The notes beneath the pieces were generated by a model. That model saw only the letters and a program-made list of their open reading frames with translations, did not search any database and was not told the DNA's origin. Both the position numbers and the translations under genes were made by a program. Positions 28,234-37,874 of a stretch of DNA of 64,000 nt are shown here, one piece after another. Source of the stretch: Mycobacterium sp. BK086 (lineage in GTDB: Bacteria > Actinomycetota > Actinomycetes > Mycobacteriales > Mycobacteriaceae). Within the stretch, counting starts at the first letter, position 1. Every line of letters begins with the position of its first letter. Where the stretch lies: contig SNWL01000005.1 in assembly GCA_004362315.1 (NCBI GenBank), forward strand, positions 310,001-374,000, given 5' to 3'.

Positions 28234-29355
28234 ATGAGCTCGGATCGTTTCAGCAGCGATGTCTATGCCCGCCGGCTTGCCGCCGCAGCTGCCCTGGCCG
28301 CCGACGCCGATCTGGCCGGTCTGGTCATCACGCCCGGCTATGACCTGCGCTATCTGGTCGGCTCGGCGGCACAGACGTTCGAGCGACTGACCGCGCTGGT
28401 GGTGCCGGCCACCGGTCAGCCGATCATGGTCGTGCCGCGTCTGGAGCTGGCCTCGCTGAAGGATTCCGCCGTCGTCGACCTCGGTTTGCCCGTGCAGGAC
28501 TGGGTGGACGGCGAGAACCCCTACGACATCGTCGCTGTCGCCCTCGGTGGACACGCGCGGGTCGCGGTCACCGATTCGATGCCCGCGCTGCACCTGTTGC
28601 CGCTGGCCGAGCGCTTCGGTTCGACGCCGGTGCTGGCCACCGACGTGCTGCGCTCGCTGCGGATGGTCAAGGATCCGGCCGAGATCGACGCGCTGCGCAA
28701 GGCGGGCGCCGCGATCGACCGGGTGCACGCGCGCGTGCCCGAATTCCTGGTGCCCGGTCGAACCGAAGCCGACGTCGCCGACGACATCGCCAAAGCCATT
28801 GTGGCCGAAGGGCATTCATCGGTGGCGTTCATCATCGTCGGCTCCGGTCCGCACGGCGCCGACCCGCACCACGAATGCTCCGATCGGGTGCTGCAGGCCG
28901 GCGACATCGTCGTCGTCGACATCGGCGGGCCGTACGCGCCCGGCTACAACTCCGACTGCACCCGCACCTACAGCCTGGGCGAGCCCAGTGCTGAGATTTC
29001 CCAGCAGTACGCGGTGCTGCAGCGGGCTCAGGCCGCGGCGGTCGCGGCCGTGCGTCCCGGTGTGACAGCCGAACAGGTCGACGCCGCCGCCCGCGACGTG
29101 CTGGCCGACGCCGGGCTGGCCGAGTACTTCGTGCACCGCACCGGGCACGGGATCGGGCTGTCGGTGCACGAGGAGCCCTACATCGTGGCGGGCAACGACC
29201 TGCCGCTGACCGAAGGCATGGCATTCTCGGTCGAGCCGGGTGTGTACTTCCCGGGCAAGTGGGGCGCCCGAATCGAAGACATCGTGATCGTCACCGCGGA
29301 CGGCGCGCTGGCCGTCAACAGCGGCCCGCACGAACTGACGGTGGTGCCGGTCTAG
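28234..29355 (+). CDS. pepE: M24 family Xaa-Pro dipeptidase/aminopeptidase PepE
   Basis: A 373-residue cytoplasmic metallopeptidase, homologue of Rv2089c, cleaving Xaa-Pro bonds with two divalent metals. The creatinase-like N-domain covers about 1-140. The pita-bread domain shows all five metal ligands: Asp in VVVDIGG and [10 protein letters not shown], His in [16 protein letters not shown], Glu in [10 protein letters not shown] and Glu in [10 protein letters not shown]. The ATG at 28234 matches the family start; an upstream in-frame ATG adds eight unrelated residues. Four-base tail overlap with the next, convergent gene. Confidence 0.9.
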   Translation: MSSDRFSSDVYARRLAAAAALAADADLAGLVITPGYDLRYLVGSAAQTFERLTALVVPATGQPIMVVPRLELASLKDSAVVDLGLPVQDWVDGENPYDIVAVALGGHARVAVTDSMPALHLLPLAERFGSTPVLATDVLRSLRMVKDPAEIDALRKAGAAIDRVHARVPEFLVPGRTEADVADDIAKAIVAEGHSSVAFIIVGSGPHGADPHHECSDRVLQAGDIVVVDIGGPYAPGYNSDCTRTYSLGEPSAEISQQYAVLQRAQAAAVAAVRPGVTAEQVDAAARDVLADAGLAEYFVHRTGHGIGLSVHEEPYIVAGNDLPLTEGMAFSVEPGVYFPGKWGARIEDIVIVTADGALAVNSGPHELTVVPV

Positions 29356-29765
29356 CCCTTGCGGTCGAGCAGATCCGAGGACCCGAGAACCCGCGTCACG
29401 TGCACTTCGATGACGACGCGCTTCGGATTGACGCGCGGGGTGCGGTAGCGCTGGGCGTAGCGCAGCTCGGCGTCGCGGACCGCGGCCGGATCGCGGTTGA
29501 CGCTGGCCTGGCCCTCCAGCGACAGCCAGCGGGCGCCGTCGACCTGGGAGAGCACGCCCGCGGCACCGTCCCGGTCGGCGTTGATCGCCTTCTGGGAGCC
29601 GTCGCTGGTAATGACCCGCGCGATGTGGGTCTTGGGATCGAAGGTGAAACCGACAGCCACCACGTGTGGTGAATTGTCCGAGCGCAAGGTCGTCAGCATC
29701 GCCAGGTGGCGTTCGGTGAGAAATGCCAGTGCGTCGCTGGTCAGCCGGGTCGTTGAGTTGCCCAT
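29352..29765 (-). CDS. F420-dependent biliverdin reductase-like protein (Rv2074 homologue)
   Basis: A 137-residue split-beta-barrel protein of the F420/FMN PPOX class. The stretch [20 protein letters not shown] and [20 protein letters not shown] is nearly identical to Rv2074 as I recall it; Rv2074 reduces biliverdin to bilirubin with reduced F420. Residues KAINADRDG and [12 protein letters not shown] form the cofactor pocket. The ATG at 29765 is chosen over the preceding TTG because it gives the family length. Cytoplasmic homodimer. Confidence 0.85.
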   Translation of the reverse strand: MGNSTTRLTSDALAFLTERHLAMLTTLRSDNSPHVVAVGFTFDPKTHIARVITSDGSQKAINADRDGAAGVLSQVDGARWLSLEGQASVNRDPAAVRDAELRYAQRYRTPRVNPKRVVIEVHVTRVLGSSDLLDRKG

Positions 29766-29800
29766 CAACGTCCACGCTAGCGCAGTGGATAATCACAGCC

Positions 29801-30544
29801 GTGAATGACACGGGTCCGGTTGTGATCTTCGGCGGTCGCAGCGAGATCGGTGTCGAAGTCGCCGCGCGATTGGCGCCCGGAGCCACGGTGGTGCTGGCCG
29901 CCCGACGTGCCGACCAGCTCGAGGATGAAGTCCGTGCAGTGCGTGCGGCCGGAGCGACGGCGGTGCACACGGTCGAATTCGACGCCGACGATCTGGCGTC
30001 GCACGGCCCCCTGGTCGAGCGGCTGATCGCTGAGCACGGTCCGATCGGTACCGCCGTGCTGGCGTTCGGGATCCTGGGCGATCAGGCCCGTGCCGAGGCC
30101 GACGCAACGCATGCCGCCGCGATCATGCAGACCGACTTCGTGGCGCAAGTCGGCCTGCTGACCCACCTGTCGTCCGCGATGCGCGCGGCGGGCGGTGGCG
30201 CGCTGGTGGTGTTTTCGTCGATCGCGGGGGTGCGGGCGCGCCGCGCCAACTACGTCTACGGCTCGGCGAAGGCCGGACTGGATGCGTTCGCCTCCGGGCT
30301 GGCCGATGCGTTGCACGGCAGCGGGGTGCGGCTGCTGCTTGTGCGGCCGGGCTTTGTCGTCGGGCGGATGACGACAGGAATGGACCCCGCACCGTTGTCC
30401 AGCACGCCGGCACAGGTGGCCGACGCGGCGGTCAAGGCGCTCCGCAAGGGCCGCAGCTCGGTGTGGGTACCGGCGCCGCTTGCGGTGCTGGCCTCCGCAT
30501 TTCGGATGACGCCTCGCTTCGTATGGCGGAGGATGCCCCGATGA
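29801..30544 (+). CDS. Short-chain dehydrogenase/reductase (Rv2073c-like)
   Basis: A 247-residue classical SDR. The coenzyme loop reads FGGRSEIG (about 10-17, a Gly-Gly-Arg variant of TGxxxGxG), a Ser sits in VVFSSIAGVRARR, and Tyr-Gly-Ser-Ala-Lys (about 148-152) supplies the catalytic Tyr and Lys. GTG at 29801. Overlaps cobL as ATGA, so it heads the cobL-cobM-cobK operon, although no role in cobalamin synthesis is known for it. It resembles the DprE2-like SDR group in general pattern, but I cannot fix a substrate. Confidence 0.85.
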   Translation: MNDTGPVVIFGGRSEIGVEVAARLAPGATVVLAARRADQLEDEVRAVRAAGATAVHTVEFDADDLASHGPLVERLIAEHGPIGTAVLAFGILGDQARAEADATHAAAIMQTDFVAQVGLLTHLSSAMRAAGGGALVVFSSIAGVRARRANYVYGSAKAGLDAFASGLADALHGSGVRLLLVRPGFVVGRMTTGMDPAPLSSTPAQVADAAVKALRKGRSSVWVPAPLAVLASAFRMTPRFVWRRMPR

Positions 30545-31743
30545 TCTTTGTGGTCGGTATCGGCGCCGACGGGATGGCTGGCCTGGCGCCCGCATCAGCG
30601 GCTGAATTGCGCAGGGCAACAGTTGTTTACGGCTCCCGGCGGCAGCTCGATCTGTTGGACGATTCGGTCGCCGCCGAGCGGCGGGAATGGGGTAAGCCGT
30701 TCCTGGACGGCCTGTACGCGATTCGCGACTTCGACGGGGACGTGCATGTGGTGGCCAGTGGTGACCCGATGCTGCACGGCGTCGGCGCCTCGCTGATTGG
30801 GCTGTGTGGCGCCGGGCGGGTGACGGTGCTGCCACACGTGTCGAGCGTGACCCTGGCGTGCGCGCGGATGGGATGGGCGGTCCAGGACACCGAGGTGATC
30901 AGTTTGATGACCGCGCAACCGTCCGCCGCCATTCGCCGCAGTGGACAGGCGATCGTCCTGTCCAGCGGTCCGCCCGACGTGCGAGCAGTCGCCATCGCGC
31001 TCTGGAACCACAACCGCGGCGATTCCGAATTGACTGTCCTCGAGCAGTTGGGCGGCCCGGGCGAACGCCGCCACGACGGCACCGCCCGGGAATGGGCGGA
31101 CGACCCGCCGGTCGACATCGACGCCCTGCACGTGATCGCCATCCGGTATCTGCCGGCCGAGCCGGTGTGGTTGCTACCCGACAGTGCGTTCACCAGCGAC
31201 GGACAGATCACCAAACAGTCCATCCGATTGGCCACCCTTGCGGCACTGGCACCCAAGCCTGGCGAGCGGTTGTGGGATGTCGGTGCCGGGTCGGGGAGCA
31301 TTTCGGTCGAATGGTGCCGCGCCTGGCCGGACTGCACCGCGGTGGCATTTGAGCGCGATGAGCGAAGGCGTCTGTTCGTCGGACTCAACGCGGTCTCCCA
31401 CGTTGTCGACATCGAGGTACACGGGGAAGCACCGGACGCGTTCGGCGACGCCAGGCTCAGGGATGGTGGCGTCGACGGCGTGGCGCGTCCATCGGCGATC
31501 TTCATCGGCGGCGGCATCACCAACCCCGGGCTGCTCGAGGCGTGCTGGGAGCACTTGCCCGTCGGCGGGCGGCTCGTCGCCAATGCCGTCACCGTGGAAT
31601 CCGAAGCCCTTGTCGCCCAGTGGTATTCGAAGCTCGGTGGTGAGCTTCGTAAATTCCAGCACTACCAGGGCGAGCCGCTGGGGGACTTCACCGCCTGGCG
31701 ACCGGCCATGCCGATCACACAATGGGTCGTGACCAAACAATGA
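30541..31743 (+). CDS. cobL: Precorrin-6Y C5,15-methyltransferase (decarboxylating) CobL
   Basis: Adds methyl groups at C5 and C15 and removes the C12 acetate carboxyl during aerobic corrin synthesis, giving precorrin-8. The 400-residue protein is a fusion of a CbiE tetrapyrrole methylase domain (about 1-200, FVVGIGADGMAG... and VVASGDPMLHGVG) and a CbiT Rossmann methyltransferase (about 225-400) with SAM loop LWDVGAGSGSISVEW near 240-254. ATG at 30541 overlaps the SDR stop. ATGA overlap with cobM. Confidence 0.95.
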   Translation: MIFVVGIGADGMAGLAPASAAELRRATVVYGSRRQLDLLDDSVAAERREWGKPFLDGLYAIRDFDGDVHVVASGDPMLHGVGASLIGLCGAGRVTVLPHVSSVTLACARMGWAVQDTEVISLMTAQPSAAIRRSGQAIVLSSGPPDVRAVAIALWNHNRGDSELTVLEQLGGPGERRHDGTAREWADDPPVDIDALHVIAIRYLPAEPVWLLPDSAFTSDGQITKQSIRLATLAALAPKPGERLWDVGAGSGSISVEWCRAWPDCTAVAFERDERRRLFVGLNAVSHVVDIEVHGEAPDAFGDARLRDGGVDGVARPSAIFIGGGITNPGLLEACWEHLPVGGRLVANAVTVESEALVAQWYSKLGGELRKFQHYQGEPLGDFTAWRPAMPITQWVVTKQ

Positions 31744-32495
31744 CCGTCTATTTCATCGGCGCCGGTCCGGGCGCGGCCGACCTGATCACCGTCCGCGGGC
31801 AGCGGATCCTGCAGCGCTGCTCGGTCTGCCTCTACGCCGGCTCGATCATGCCCGACGACCTTCTGGCGCTGTGCCCCGTCGATGCCAAGGTGGTCGACAC
31901 CGGTCCGCTGACCCTGGAACAGATCATCGCCGAGTTGGCCGATGCCGACGCCGCCGGACTCGACGTTGCGCGGCTGCACTCCGGTGACCCCGCGATCTAC
32001 AGCGCGCTGGCCGAGCAGTGCCGCCATCTCGACGCCCTGGGCATCGCCTACGAAATCGTCCCTGGCGTACCGGCATTCGCTGCTGCCGCCGCCGCGCTCA
32101 AGCGCGAGCTCACCGTCCCCGGCGTCGCCCAGACCGTGACACTCAGCCGGGTCGCGACGCTATCGACCGCCATGCCCGACGGCGAGGACCTCATCACGCT
32201 GTCCCAGCCCGGCGCCACGCTGGTCCTACACCTGGCCGCCCACCGGATCGACGCCATCGTCCCGCAGCTCATCGAAGGCGGCTACCGGCCGGACACCCCG
32301 GTCGCCGTCGTCGCGTTCGCCAGCTGGCCCGAGGAAGTCGTGCTGCGCGGCACACTGACCGACATCGCGGGGCAGATGCACGACGCGGGGATCACCAAGA
32401 CCGCGGTGATCGTCGTCGGCGATGTGCTTGCCGCGGAAGGGTTCACCGACAGCTACCTGTATTCCTCGGGCCGGACCCGGGGCAGTCGGCACTGA
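31740..32495 (+). CDS. cobM: Precorrin-4 C11-methyltransferase CobM
   Basis: Methylates precorrin-4 at C11 using S-adenosylmethionine. The 251-residue protein is a single tetrapyrrole methylase domain: VYFIGAGPGAADLITVRG at the N-terminus, YAGSIMPDDLL, LHSGDPAIYSALAEQ (about 79-93) and the EIVPGVPAF segment. The start ATG overlaps the cobL stop. The stop overlaps the cobK start by one base (TGATG). Confidence 0.95.
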   Translation: MTVYFIGAGPGAADLITVRGQRILQRCSVCLYAGSIMPDDLLALCPVDAKVVDTGPLTLEQIIAELADADAAGLDVARLHSGDPAIYSALAEQCRHLDALGIAYEIVPGVPAFAAAAAALKRELTVPGVAQTVTLSRVATLSTAMPDGEDLITLSQPGATLVLHLAAHRIDAIVPQLIEGGYRPDTPVAVVAFASWPEEVVLRGTLTDIAGQMHDAGITKTAVIVVGDVLAAEGFTDSYLYSSGRTRGSRH

Positions 32496-33223
32496 TGCGG
32501 ATCCTGCTGCTGGGCGGTACCGGCGAGGCGCGCGCGTTGGCGGCTCGGCTGCATCCGGAATACGACATCGTCAGCTCGCTCGCCGGCCGCGTGCCCGACC
32601 CGGCGCTACCGGTCGGGACGGTGCGCATCGGCGGCTTCGGCGGGGTGGCGGGCCTGCGGGAGTGGCTGAACGACAACCAGATCGGCGCCGTCGTCGATGC
32701 GACCCATCCGTTCGCGGCGACGATGACCGCGCACGCCGCGCAGGCGTGTGCCGAGCTCGGCTTGCCGCACCTGGTGCTGTCGCGCCCGGCCTGGGATCCG
32801 GCCGGGGCGATTCGGGTGGGCTCTGACGTCGAGGCCGCGCAGGTCGTTGCCGACCAACACTATTCGCGGGTGTTCCTCACCACCGGGCGCTCCGGGGTGG
32901 GCCCGTTCGTCAACAGTCATGCGTGGTTCCTGATCCGGGTGGTGACCCCGCCCGATGCCGTGGTGCTGCCGTGCAATCACGAACTGCTGCTCTCCCGCGG
33001 ACCGTACGGCTACGCCGACGAGTGTGCGCTGTTGCGGGACAACAGAATCGATGTGCTGGTGACCAAGAACAGCGGGGGAGCGCTCACCGAGGCCAAGCTC
33101 GCCGCCGCCGCCGATCTGGGCATCGCGGTGGTGATGATCGACCGGCCGGCGCTACCCGCTGGAGTCCATGCGGTCGGCACCGTCGACGAGGCAGTCGACT
33201 GGATAGCGCGCCTCGCGGCATAG
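32495..33223 (+). CDS. cobK: Precorrin-6A reductase CobK
   Basis: NADPH-dependent reduction of precorrin-6A to dihydroprecorrin-6 (precorrin-6Y), the substrate of CobL. The 242-residue protein shows ILLLGGTGEARALAARL (coenzyme loop), VDATHPFAATMTAHAAQAC (about 68-86), VFLTTGRSGVGPF and VTKNSGGALTEAKLAAA near the C-terminus, all typical of CobK/CbiJ. Its last 72 bases are overlapped antisense by the 3' end of the HNH gene, so the two convergent messages are complementary there. Confidence 0.94.
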   Translation: MRILLLGGTGEARALAARLHPEYDIVSSLAGRVPDPALPVGTVRIGGFGGVAGLREWLNDNQIGAVVDATHPFAATMTAHAAQACAELGLPHLVLSRPAWDPAGAIRVGSDVEAAQVVADQHYSRVFLTTGRSGVGPFVNSHAWFLIRVVTPPDAVVLPCNHELLLSRGPYGYADECALLRDNRIDVLVTKNSGGALTEAKLAAAADLGIAVVMIDRPALPAGVHAVGTVDEAVDWIARLAA

Positions 33224-34555
33224 CAGCTCCTCGGGGTGATGGTGGTAGTTCACGCGGGTCTGTCCGCGATCGAGGTGCGGTGGTGGTATCCATTCGGTTC
33301 TGTTGTCTCTTCGGCGTTTTCGGGTGGTCCAGCCGGCCGGGCCGTCGTTGACCATGCGGTTGTCGCAGCCGCAGGCCAGGGTGAGTTCGTTGATATCGGT
33401 GTTGCCGCCGTGGGCGAAGTCTCGGCTGGCGTGGTGGACCTGCGAGTGATACGCGGCACCGGTGCAATCGGGTTTTGTGCAGCCCCTGTCGATTGCGAAG
33501 AGGGCAAGGCGCTGTCCGGGCGACGCCGTACGCCGCGAGCGCCCGTGGTAAAGCTTGATCTCTCTTGGTGATTCGAACACCGTCAGGTAGGGGTGGGCGT
33601 GGGCGGCCATCCGAATGAGTGTTGGTATGGGTAGGTAGCTGCCGCCGCCGGTGTGGGCCAACCCCGCTGCGGAGGTCAGCTGTTCCAGCGTGGTGGTGGC
33701 GACGATGGTGACGGGCAGGCCGTTGTGCTGACCGAGCTGCCCAGAGGAGAGCATGGCCATGCACACCGTCTTGAGTGCGTCGTGGGTGCGCTGTGCGGCC
33801 GATCGCGTGTCGTTGGTGACCTGCGATTCGGTGGGTGTTCCGTCCACGCAAGGAGTCTCGTCGTCCGGGTTGCAGTAGCCGGGGGCGGCGAGCTTTGCGT
33901 TGGTGGCGTCCAGGGCCGCCCGCATTTCCGGATCCACCCACCCGGTGACCTTGCTCATTCCGTCGACTTGTTGTGGCCCTAGGGTGATTCCGCGTTTGCG
34001 GGCCTGGTCGCGTTCGTCGTGGAGGGCGCCGTCCTGGTTGATCATCGCCATCAACTGCTGAGCGAGTTTGCGCAGTCCTTCTGGGCTGAGCCCGCCGGCC
34101 AGCCCGCCCAGTTGAGCTTCGGCATGCTCGCGTGTCTCCGCATCGACGGCTGCGGGCAGATGGTTCATGAATGACCGGATCACGGCCACGTGGTCGGTGC
34201 CGATTTCACCACGAGCTTGGGCGGCGGCGGTCGTGGGCAGCGCCGGCGGCAGCGTTTCCCCGGTGATGGCATGCCGTGGCCCCAGTTCCGCGGCCTCGGT
34301 CAGCCGTTGGCCGGCGTCGGTACCGCTGATCCCGAGCCGGTGGGTGAGCACGGCACGCCACGATTTGGCGCCCACGGCGATGGGTGTCGTTTGCGATTGC
34401 AGCTGGGTCAGGACGGTGTGTTCGACCGCGGGCAGCAGGCGGCGCAGCCGTTCCATCCGCTCGAGCGCGACCAGAAGTTCGGGTGCCGGCATGTCGGCTG
34501 CCGGTAACGCTGCCACCTTGTCCCAGGCGGTCAATACGTCATCCAACGCGTCCAC
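33152..34555 (-). CDS. 13E12-family (DUF222) HNH endonuclease, SOS-controlled
   Basis: A 467-residue member of the REP13E12/DUF222 group. Residues about 1-330 form the helical DUF222 domain; the HNH nuclease lies near 370-415 (CTKPDCTGAAYHSQVHHASRDFAHGG...TLACGCDNRMVN), with two Cys pairs for zinc and the His-His core. GTG start immediately downstream of a perfect SOS box. It interrupts the cob genes, and its tail runs 72 bases into cobK antisense, which suggests insertion of a mobile or formerly mobile element, although no repeats or integrase are seen. Members of this family are multicopy in mycobacteria; the target and role are unknown. Confidence 0.9.
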   Translation of the reverse strand: MDALDDVLTAWDKVAALPAADMPAPELLVALERMERLRRLLPAVEHTVLTQLQSQTTPIAVGAKSWRAVLTHRLGISGTDAGQRLTEAAELGPRHAITGETLPPALPTTAAAQARGEIGTDHVAVIRSFMNHLPAAVDAETREHAEAQLGGLAGGLSPEGLRKLAQQLMAMINQDGALHDERDQARKRGITLGPQQVDGMSKVTGWVDPEMRAALDATNAKLAAPGYCNPDDETPCVDGTPTESQVTNDTRSAAQRTHDALKTVCMAMLSSGQLGQHNGLPVTIVATTTLEQLTSAAGLAHTGGGSYLPIPTLIRMAAHAHPYLTVFESPREIKLYHGRSRRTASPGQRLALFAIDRGCTKPDCTGAAYHSQVHHASRDFAHGGNTDINELTLACGCDNRMVNDGPAGWTTRKRRRDNRTEWIPPPHLDRGQTRVNYHHHPEELLCREARYPVDCLVDGADRMDSSG

Positions 34556-34560
34556 ATGAT

Positions 34561-34576
34561 TCGAACACTAGTTCGA
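34561..34576 (-). promoter_or_regulatory. LexA SOS box with overlapping -10 element
   Basis: TCGAAC-ACTA-GTTCGA matches exactly the mycobacterial LexA consensus TCGAAC-N4-GTTCGA, and the symmetry extends one base on each side (34560-34577). On the minus strand the centre contains TAGTGT (34570-34565), a -10 hexamer nine bases before the GTG of the HNH gene, so bound LexA would cover the promoter. SOS boxes upstream of 13E12-family genes are known from M. tuberculosis. Confidence 0.88.
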
Positions 34577-34631
34577 ATGACGGACAAGAATCGTCAAAAT
34601 GTGACCCCTGTGGCCAGAGGGCCGAAAGAAA

Positions 34632-36092
34632 TTATTGAGGTCCCGGATAGCGCCGCGGCGTGAACACCGTGTCGCCGTACCACTGGGTCTGGGACGAGCC
34701 GACGATCAGCAGGCAGCGCATGTCGACATCGGCCGGATCGAGGTCGCCTAGCCGGACGATCTTCACCGTCTCGCGCGGACCGGCGATATCGCGGCCGATC
34801 ACCACCGGCGTGCCCGGTTCGCGGTGCTCCAGCAGCAGATCCCGCATCGTGGCGACCTGCCACGTGCGGCTCTTGGACGCCGGGTTGTAGATCGCCAGGA
34901 CCATGTCGGCCTGCGCCGCGGCGGACAGCCGCGACGCGATGACGTCCCACGGCTTGAGCCGGTCGGACAGTGAGATCACCGCATAGTCATGGCCCAGCGG
35001 GGCGCCGACCCGGCTGGCGACGGCCTGGGCGGCCGTCATTGCCGGGATCACCCGCACCGCGACGTTCGGCCACTGCTTGGCCTCCTCGAGCACGGCGGTG
35101 GCCATCGCGAACACCCCGGGATCTCCCGAGGAGATCACCGCGACGGCGCGGCCCTGCTCGGCCAGCTCGCAGGCCAGCCGTGCCCGCTCCGGCTCGTCGG
35201 TGTTGTCGCTGGGGTGTCGGCGCTGCCCGGGCTGTGCCGGCACCCGATCCAGGTAGGGGCCGTAGCCGATCAGGTCGGTGGCCGCGGCCAGCTCCTGGCG
35301 GCTCTGCGGCGTCATCCAGTCCACGTCACCGGGGCCCAGGCCGACGACGGCGACACCGCCCGTGGCCGGCTTGACGCGACTCCCGCCCGGCAGGATGGCC
35401 AGTGAGAAGTACGGCACCGACTCGGCCTCGACCTCGCCGGCGGGCAGCACCCGCTGCGAGTCGGTGCTGGCCCGCTCGACGTAGAACGCCTCATCGAGGC
35501 GGCCTGCCATCGAAAGCGCTTCCCGCACTTGTGGATACGTCCGGCCCAGCTTCATCACCACTGCGGCGTCGGCGTCGGCGAGGCGACGGGCGAGCTCACG
35601 CACCGGCATCGTGCCGGGCAGGATCGAGAGCACCTCGTCGCCGGTGACCAGGGGAGTGGCGATCGCCGCCGACGCGGCGCTCACCGACGTCACACCCGGG
35701 ATGATCACCGCGCTGAAGCGTTCGGTGAGCCGGGTGTGCATATGCATGTAGGAGCTGTAGAACAGCGGATCACCCTCGGCCAGCAGCGCGACATCGCGGC
35801 CCGCGTCCAGATGAGCGGCGATGCGCTCGGCCGACTCCCGGTAGAAATCCTCCATCGCGCCGGCATAGCCGCCGGGATGCTCGGTGGTCTCGGTGGTGAC
35901 CGGATAGACCAGATGCTCCTCGATCTGGCCGTCCCGCAGATAGGGCCCGGCGATCCGCCTCGCGATGCTGCGACCGTGCCGCGCGCTGTGATAGGCCACC
36001 ACGTCGGCCGCGCCGATGATCCTGGCGGCCTTGACCGTGACCAGCTCCGGATCACCCGGACCCAGCCCGACGCCATAGAGAGTGCCCGTCAT
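34632..36092 (-). CDS. cobIJ: Bifunctional precorrin-2 C20-/precorrin-3B C17-methyltransferase CobIJ
   Basis: Two tetrapyrrole methylase domains in one 486-residue chain. CobI (about 1-235: [38 protein letters not shown]) methylates precorrin-2 at C20; CobJ (about 240-486: [41 protein letters not shown]) methylates precorrin-3B at C17 with ring contraction. The ATG at 36092 overlaps the cobH stop by four bases. Fusion of these steps is normal in mycobacteria. Intermediate precorrin-3A must pass through CobG, encoded two genes upstream. Confidence 0.95.
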   Translation of the reverse strand: MTGTLYGVGLGPGDPELVTVKAARIIGAADVVAYHSARHGRSIARRIAGPYLRDGQIEEHLVYPVTTETTEHPGGYAGAMEDFYRESAERIAAHLDAGRDVALLAEGDPLFYSSYMHMHTRLTERFSAVIIPGVTSVSAASAAIATPLVTGDEVLSILPGTMPVRELARRLADADAAVVMKLGRTYPQVREALSMAGRLDEAFYVERASTDSQRVLPAGEVEAESVPYFSLAILPGGSRVKPATGGVAVVGLGPGDVDWMTPQSRQELAAATDLIGYGPYLDRVPAQPGQRRHPSDNTDEPERARLACELAEQGRAVAVISSGDPGVFAMATAVLEEAKQWPNVAVRVIPAMTAAQAVASRVGAPLGHDYAVISLSDRLKPWDVIASRLSAAAQADMVLAIYNPASKSRTWQVATMRDLLLEHREPGTPVVIGRDIAGPRETVKIVRLGDLDPADVDMRCLLIVGSSQTQWYGDTVFTPRRYPGPQ

Positions 36093-36715
36093 TCCTGTTC
36101 GCTCGCAATCGCATTCACCGCGGCGGCCGCCATCGCGCTGCCACCCCGACGACCCTGCACCAGCAGGTACTCCATCCCGCGCGGCCGGTCGATCAGCTCC
36201 TGCTTGGACTGCGCGGAGCCGACGAACCCGACCGGCCCGCCCAGCACCGACACCGGGCCCGGGACGCCGTCGTCGACCAGTTCCAGCAGCCGGAACAGGG
36301 CGGTCGGCGCGTTGCCGATGGCCACCACGGCCCCGGCCAACCGGTCGGCCCACAGTTCCACCCCGGCCGCCGAGCGGGTGTTTCCGGTGCGCTGGGCCAG
36401 CTCGGGTGCCCGCGGATCGGCCACCAACGAGACCACCTCATTGCCGGCAGGCAGGCGGGCCGCGGTGATACCGGCCGCGACCATCGACGAGTCGCAGAGG
36501 ATCGGGGCCCCGGCCAGCAGGGCGGCATGCGTGGCAGCGACCACGCCGGGCGTGAACGCCACGTGCTCGGCGACGTCGACCTGTCCGCAGGTATGGATCA
36601 GCCGGACGACCACACGTGCGACATCCTCGGGAAACGGCGTCAGGTCGGCTTCGGCACGAATCGTCGCGAACGACTGCCGGTAGATCTCGGCGGCATCGCG
36701 AATGTAGTCGAGCAC
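36089..36715 (-). CDS. cobH: Precorrin-8X methylmutase CobH
   Basis: Moves the methyl group from C11 to C12 of precorrin-8 to give hydrogenobyrinate. The protein has 208 residues, near the family length. [10 protein letters not shown] contains His41, aligned with the catalytic His43 of the Pseudomonas denitrificans enzyme; [12 protein letters not shown] (about 70-81) and [14 protein letters not shown] (near 165-178) are family signatures. GTG start, 17 bases after cobG. Overlaps cobIJ by ATGA. Confidence 0.94.
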   Translation of the reverse strand: MLDYIRDAAEIYRQSFATIRAEADLTPFPEDVARVVVRLIHTCGQVDVAEHVAFTPGVVAATHAALLAGAPILCDSSMVAAGITAARLPAGNEVVSLVADPRAPELAQRTGNTRSAAGVELWADRLAGAVVAIGNAPTALFRLLELVDDGVPGPVSVLGGPVGFVGSAQSKQELIDRPRGMEYLLVQGRRGGSAMAAAAVNAIASEQE

Positions 36716-36731
36716 GGCAACACCCTACGAC

Positions 36732-37844
36732 CTACCGCGCGACCGGCCGGAACCCCTCCGGCGTCGCCACGAATACCTGGCCGGTCGGGGGGCTGCCGCA
36801 GGCGCGCTCGCAGCCCACATAGTGGACATGCCCGTCGACGTCCTCCTCGGCGGCCACCCGGGTCGCCTCGGCCCGCACGTCAGCCTGTGACTTCTCGCAG
36901 CCCGGGCTGCCCACGCAGGCGCTGATGTCCAGCCACGGCGAGTTCTCGTCGAACACCAGTCCCATCGGGGCGAGCACCCGCAGCGACGTATCGGCCACCC
37001 CTTCGGCCAGGTCGCAGACCAGCAGGGAGCGCCACGGCGTGATGACCACGGGCGCATCGATGGCGGCGACGAACTCGGCCTGCCGGGCGGTCAGGACACC
37101 CAGTGGGATCGCCGCACCAAGCGCCACGTGGGCGTCGTCCTGAGTGATCCAGCCGACCGGCGGACGCAGCACCGGCGGGTAGGTCGCCCCGGCCGGTGCG
37201 GTGGGCTCGAAATCAGCGGTCAGCGGCGAAGGGTCGGCCAATTCCGTTATCCGCCACGACTTTCCGCGGATCTCGACGAACCGTCGGGCGACGGCGATCA
37301 ACGCGGTGACGACGTCGCCCGGAGCCACCCTGATTCCGGTGTCACACCCGGCCAGCAGCAACGCGACGCAGTCGGCCAGCACATGGGCGCCGACGTCGGC
37401 GCCGAGGCCGGAGATGTCGCCACGGCCGTCGTCGATGCCGAACAGGAACCGGCCGGGCAGCCGTTCCAGGTCCGGGTCGGCCTGGATGGCGGCATCCAAA
37501 TCGGTGACCCACGGCCGCACGTCGGCCAGCCCGCCGGCCCGGCCGGACAGCGGCGAGGCGACGATATTGCGCACCCGTTCGTGGGTGGGCGAAGGCAGCA
37601 GCCCGGCGGCGGCCGCGGCGTCGGCGACTGCTGTCGCATCACTCACCCCGCGCAGCTGAAGATTGCCTCGCACGGTCAGCTCCAGCGTGCCATTGCCGAA
37701 CTCGGTGGCCGTGTGCGCCAAAGCTTCCAGCTGTGCCCCGGTGATCATTCCGCCGGGCAATCGCAACCTGGCCAGCGCGCCGTCGGCGGCCTGGTGCACC
37801 TGCAGGGCACCGGGGCAGGCGTCGTCGTCACGCAAACGCTTCAC
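36732..37844 (-). CDS. cobG: Precorrin-3B synthase CobG (iron-sulfur monooxygenase)
   Basis: Oxygen-dependent hydroxylation and gamma-lactone formation on precorrin-3A. The 370-residue protein is built like a nitrite/sulfite reductase: ferredoxin-like half domains (about 1-85 and 225-285) and the 4Fe-4S signature CVGSPGCEKSQAD with CERACG (about 308-345). Its presence shows that the organism uses the aerobic (late cobalt insertion) route, matching cobN. The start is GTG at 37844, thirty bases from the divergent monooxygenase start, so the two promoters must overlap. Confidence 0.93.
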   Translation of the reverse strand: MKRLRDDDACPGALQVHQAADGALARLRLPGGMITGAQLEALAHTATEFGNGTLELTVRGNLQLRGVSDATAVADAAAAAGLLPSPTHERVRNIVASPLSGRAGGLADVRPWVTDLDAAIQADPDLERLPGRFLFGIDDGRGDISGLGADVGAHVLADCVALLLAGCDTGIRVAPGDVVTALIAVARRFVEIRGKSWRITELADPSPLTADFEPTAPAGATYPPVLRPPVGWITQDDAHVALGAAIPLGVLTARQAEFVAAIDAPVVITPWRSLLVCDLAEGVADTSLRVLAPMGLVFDENSPWLDISACVGSPGCEKSQADVRAEATRVAAEEDVDGHVHYVGCERACGSPPTGQVFVATPEGFRPVAR

Positions 37845-37874
37845 CCGTCCACCGTACGGGCGTATGTTCGGGCC

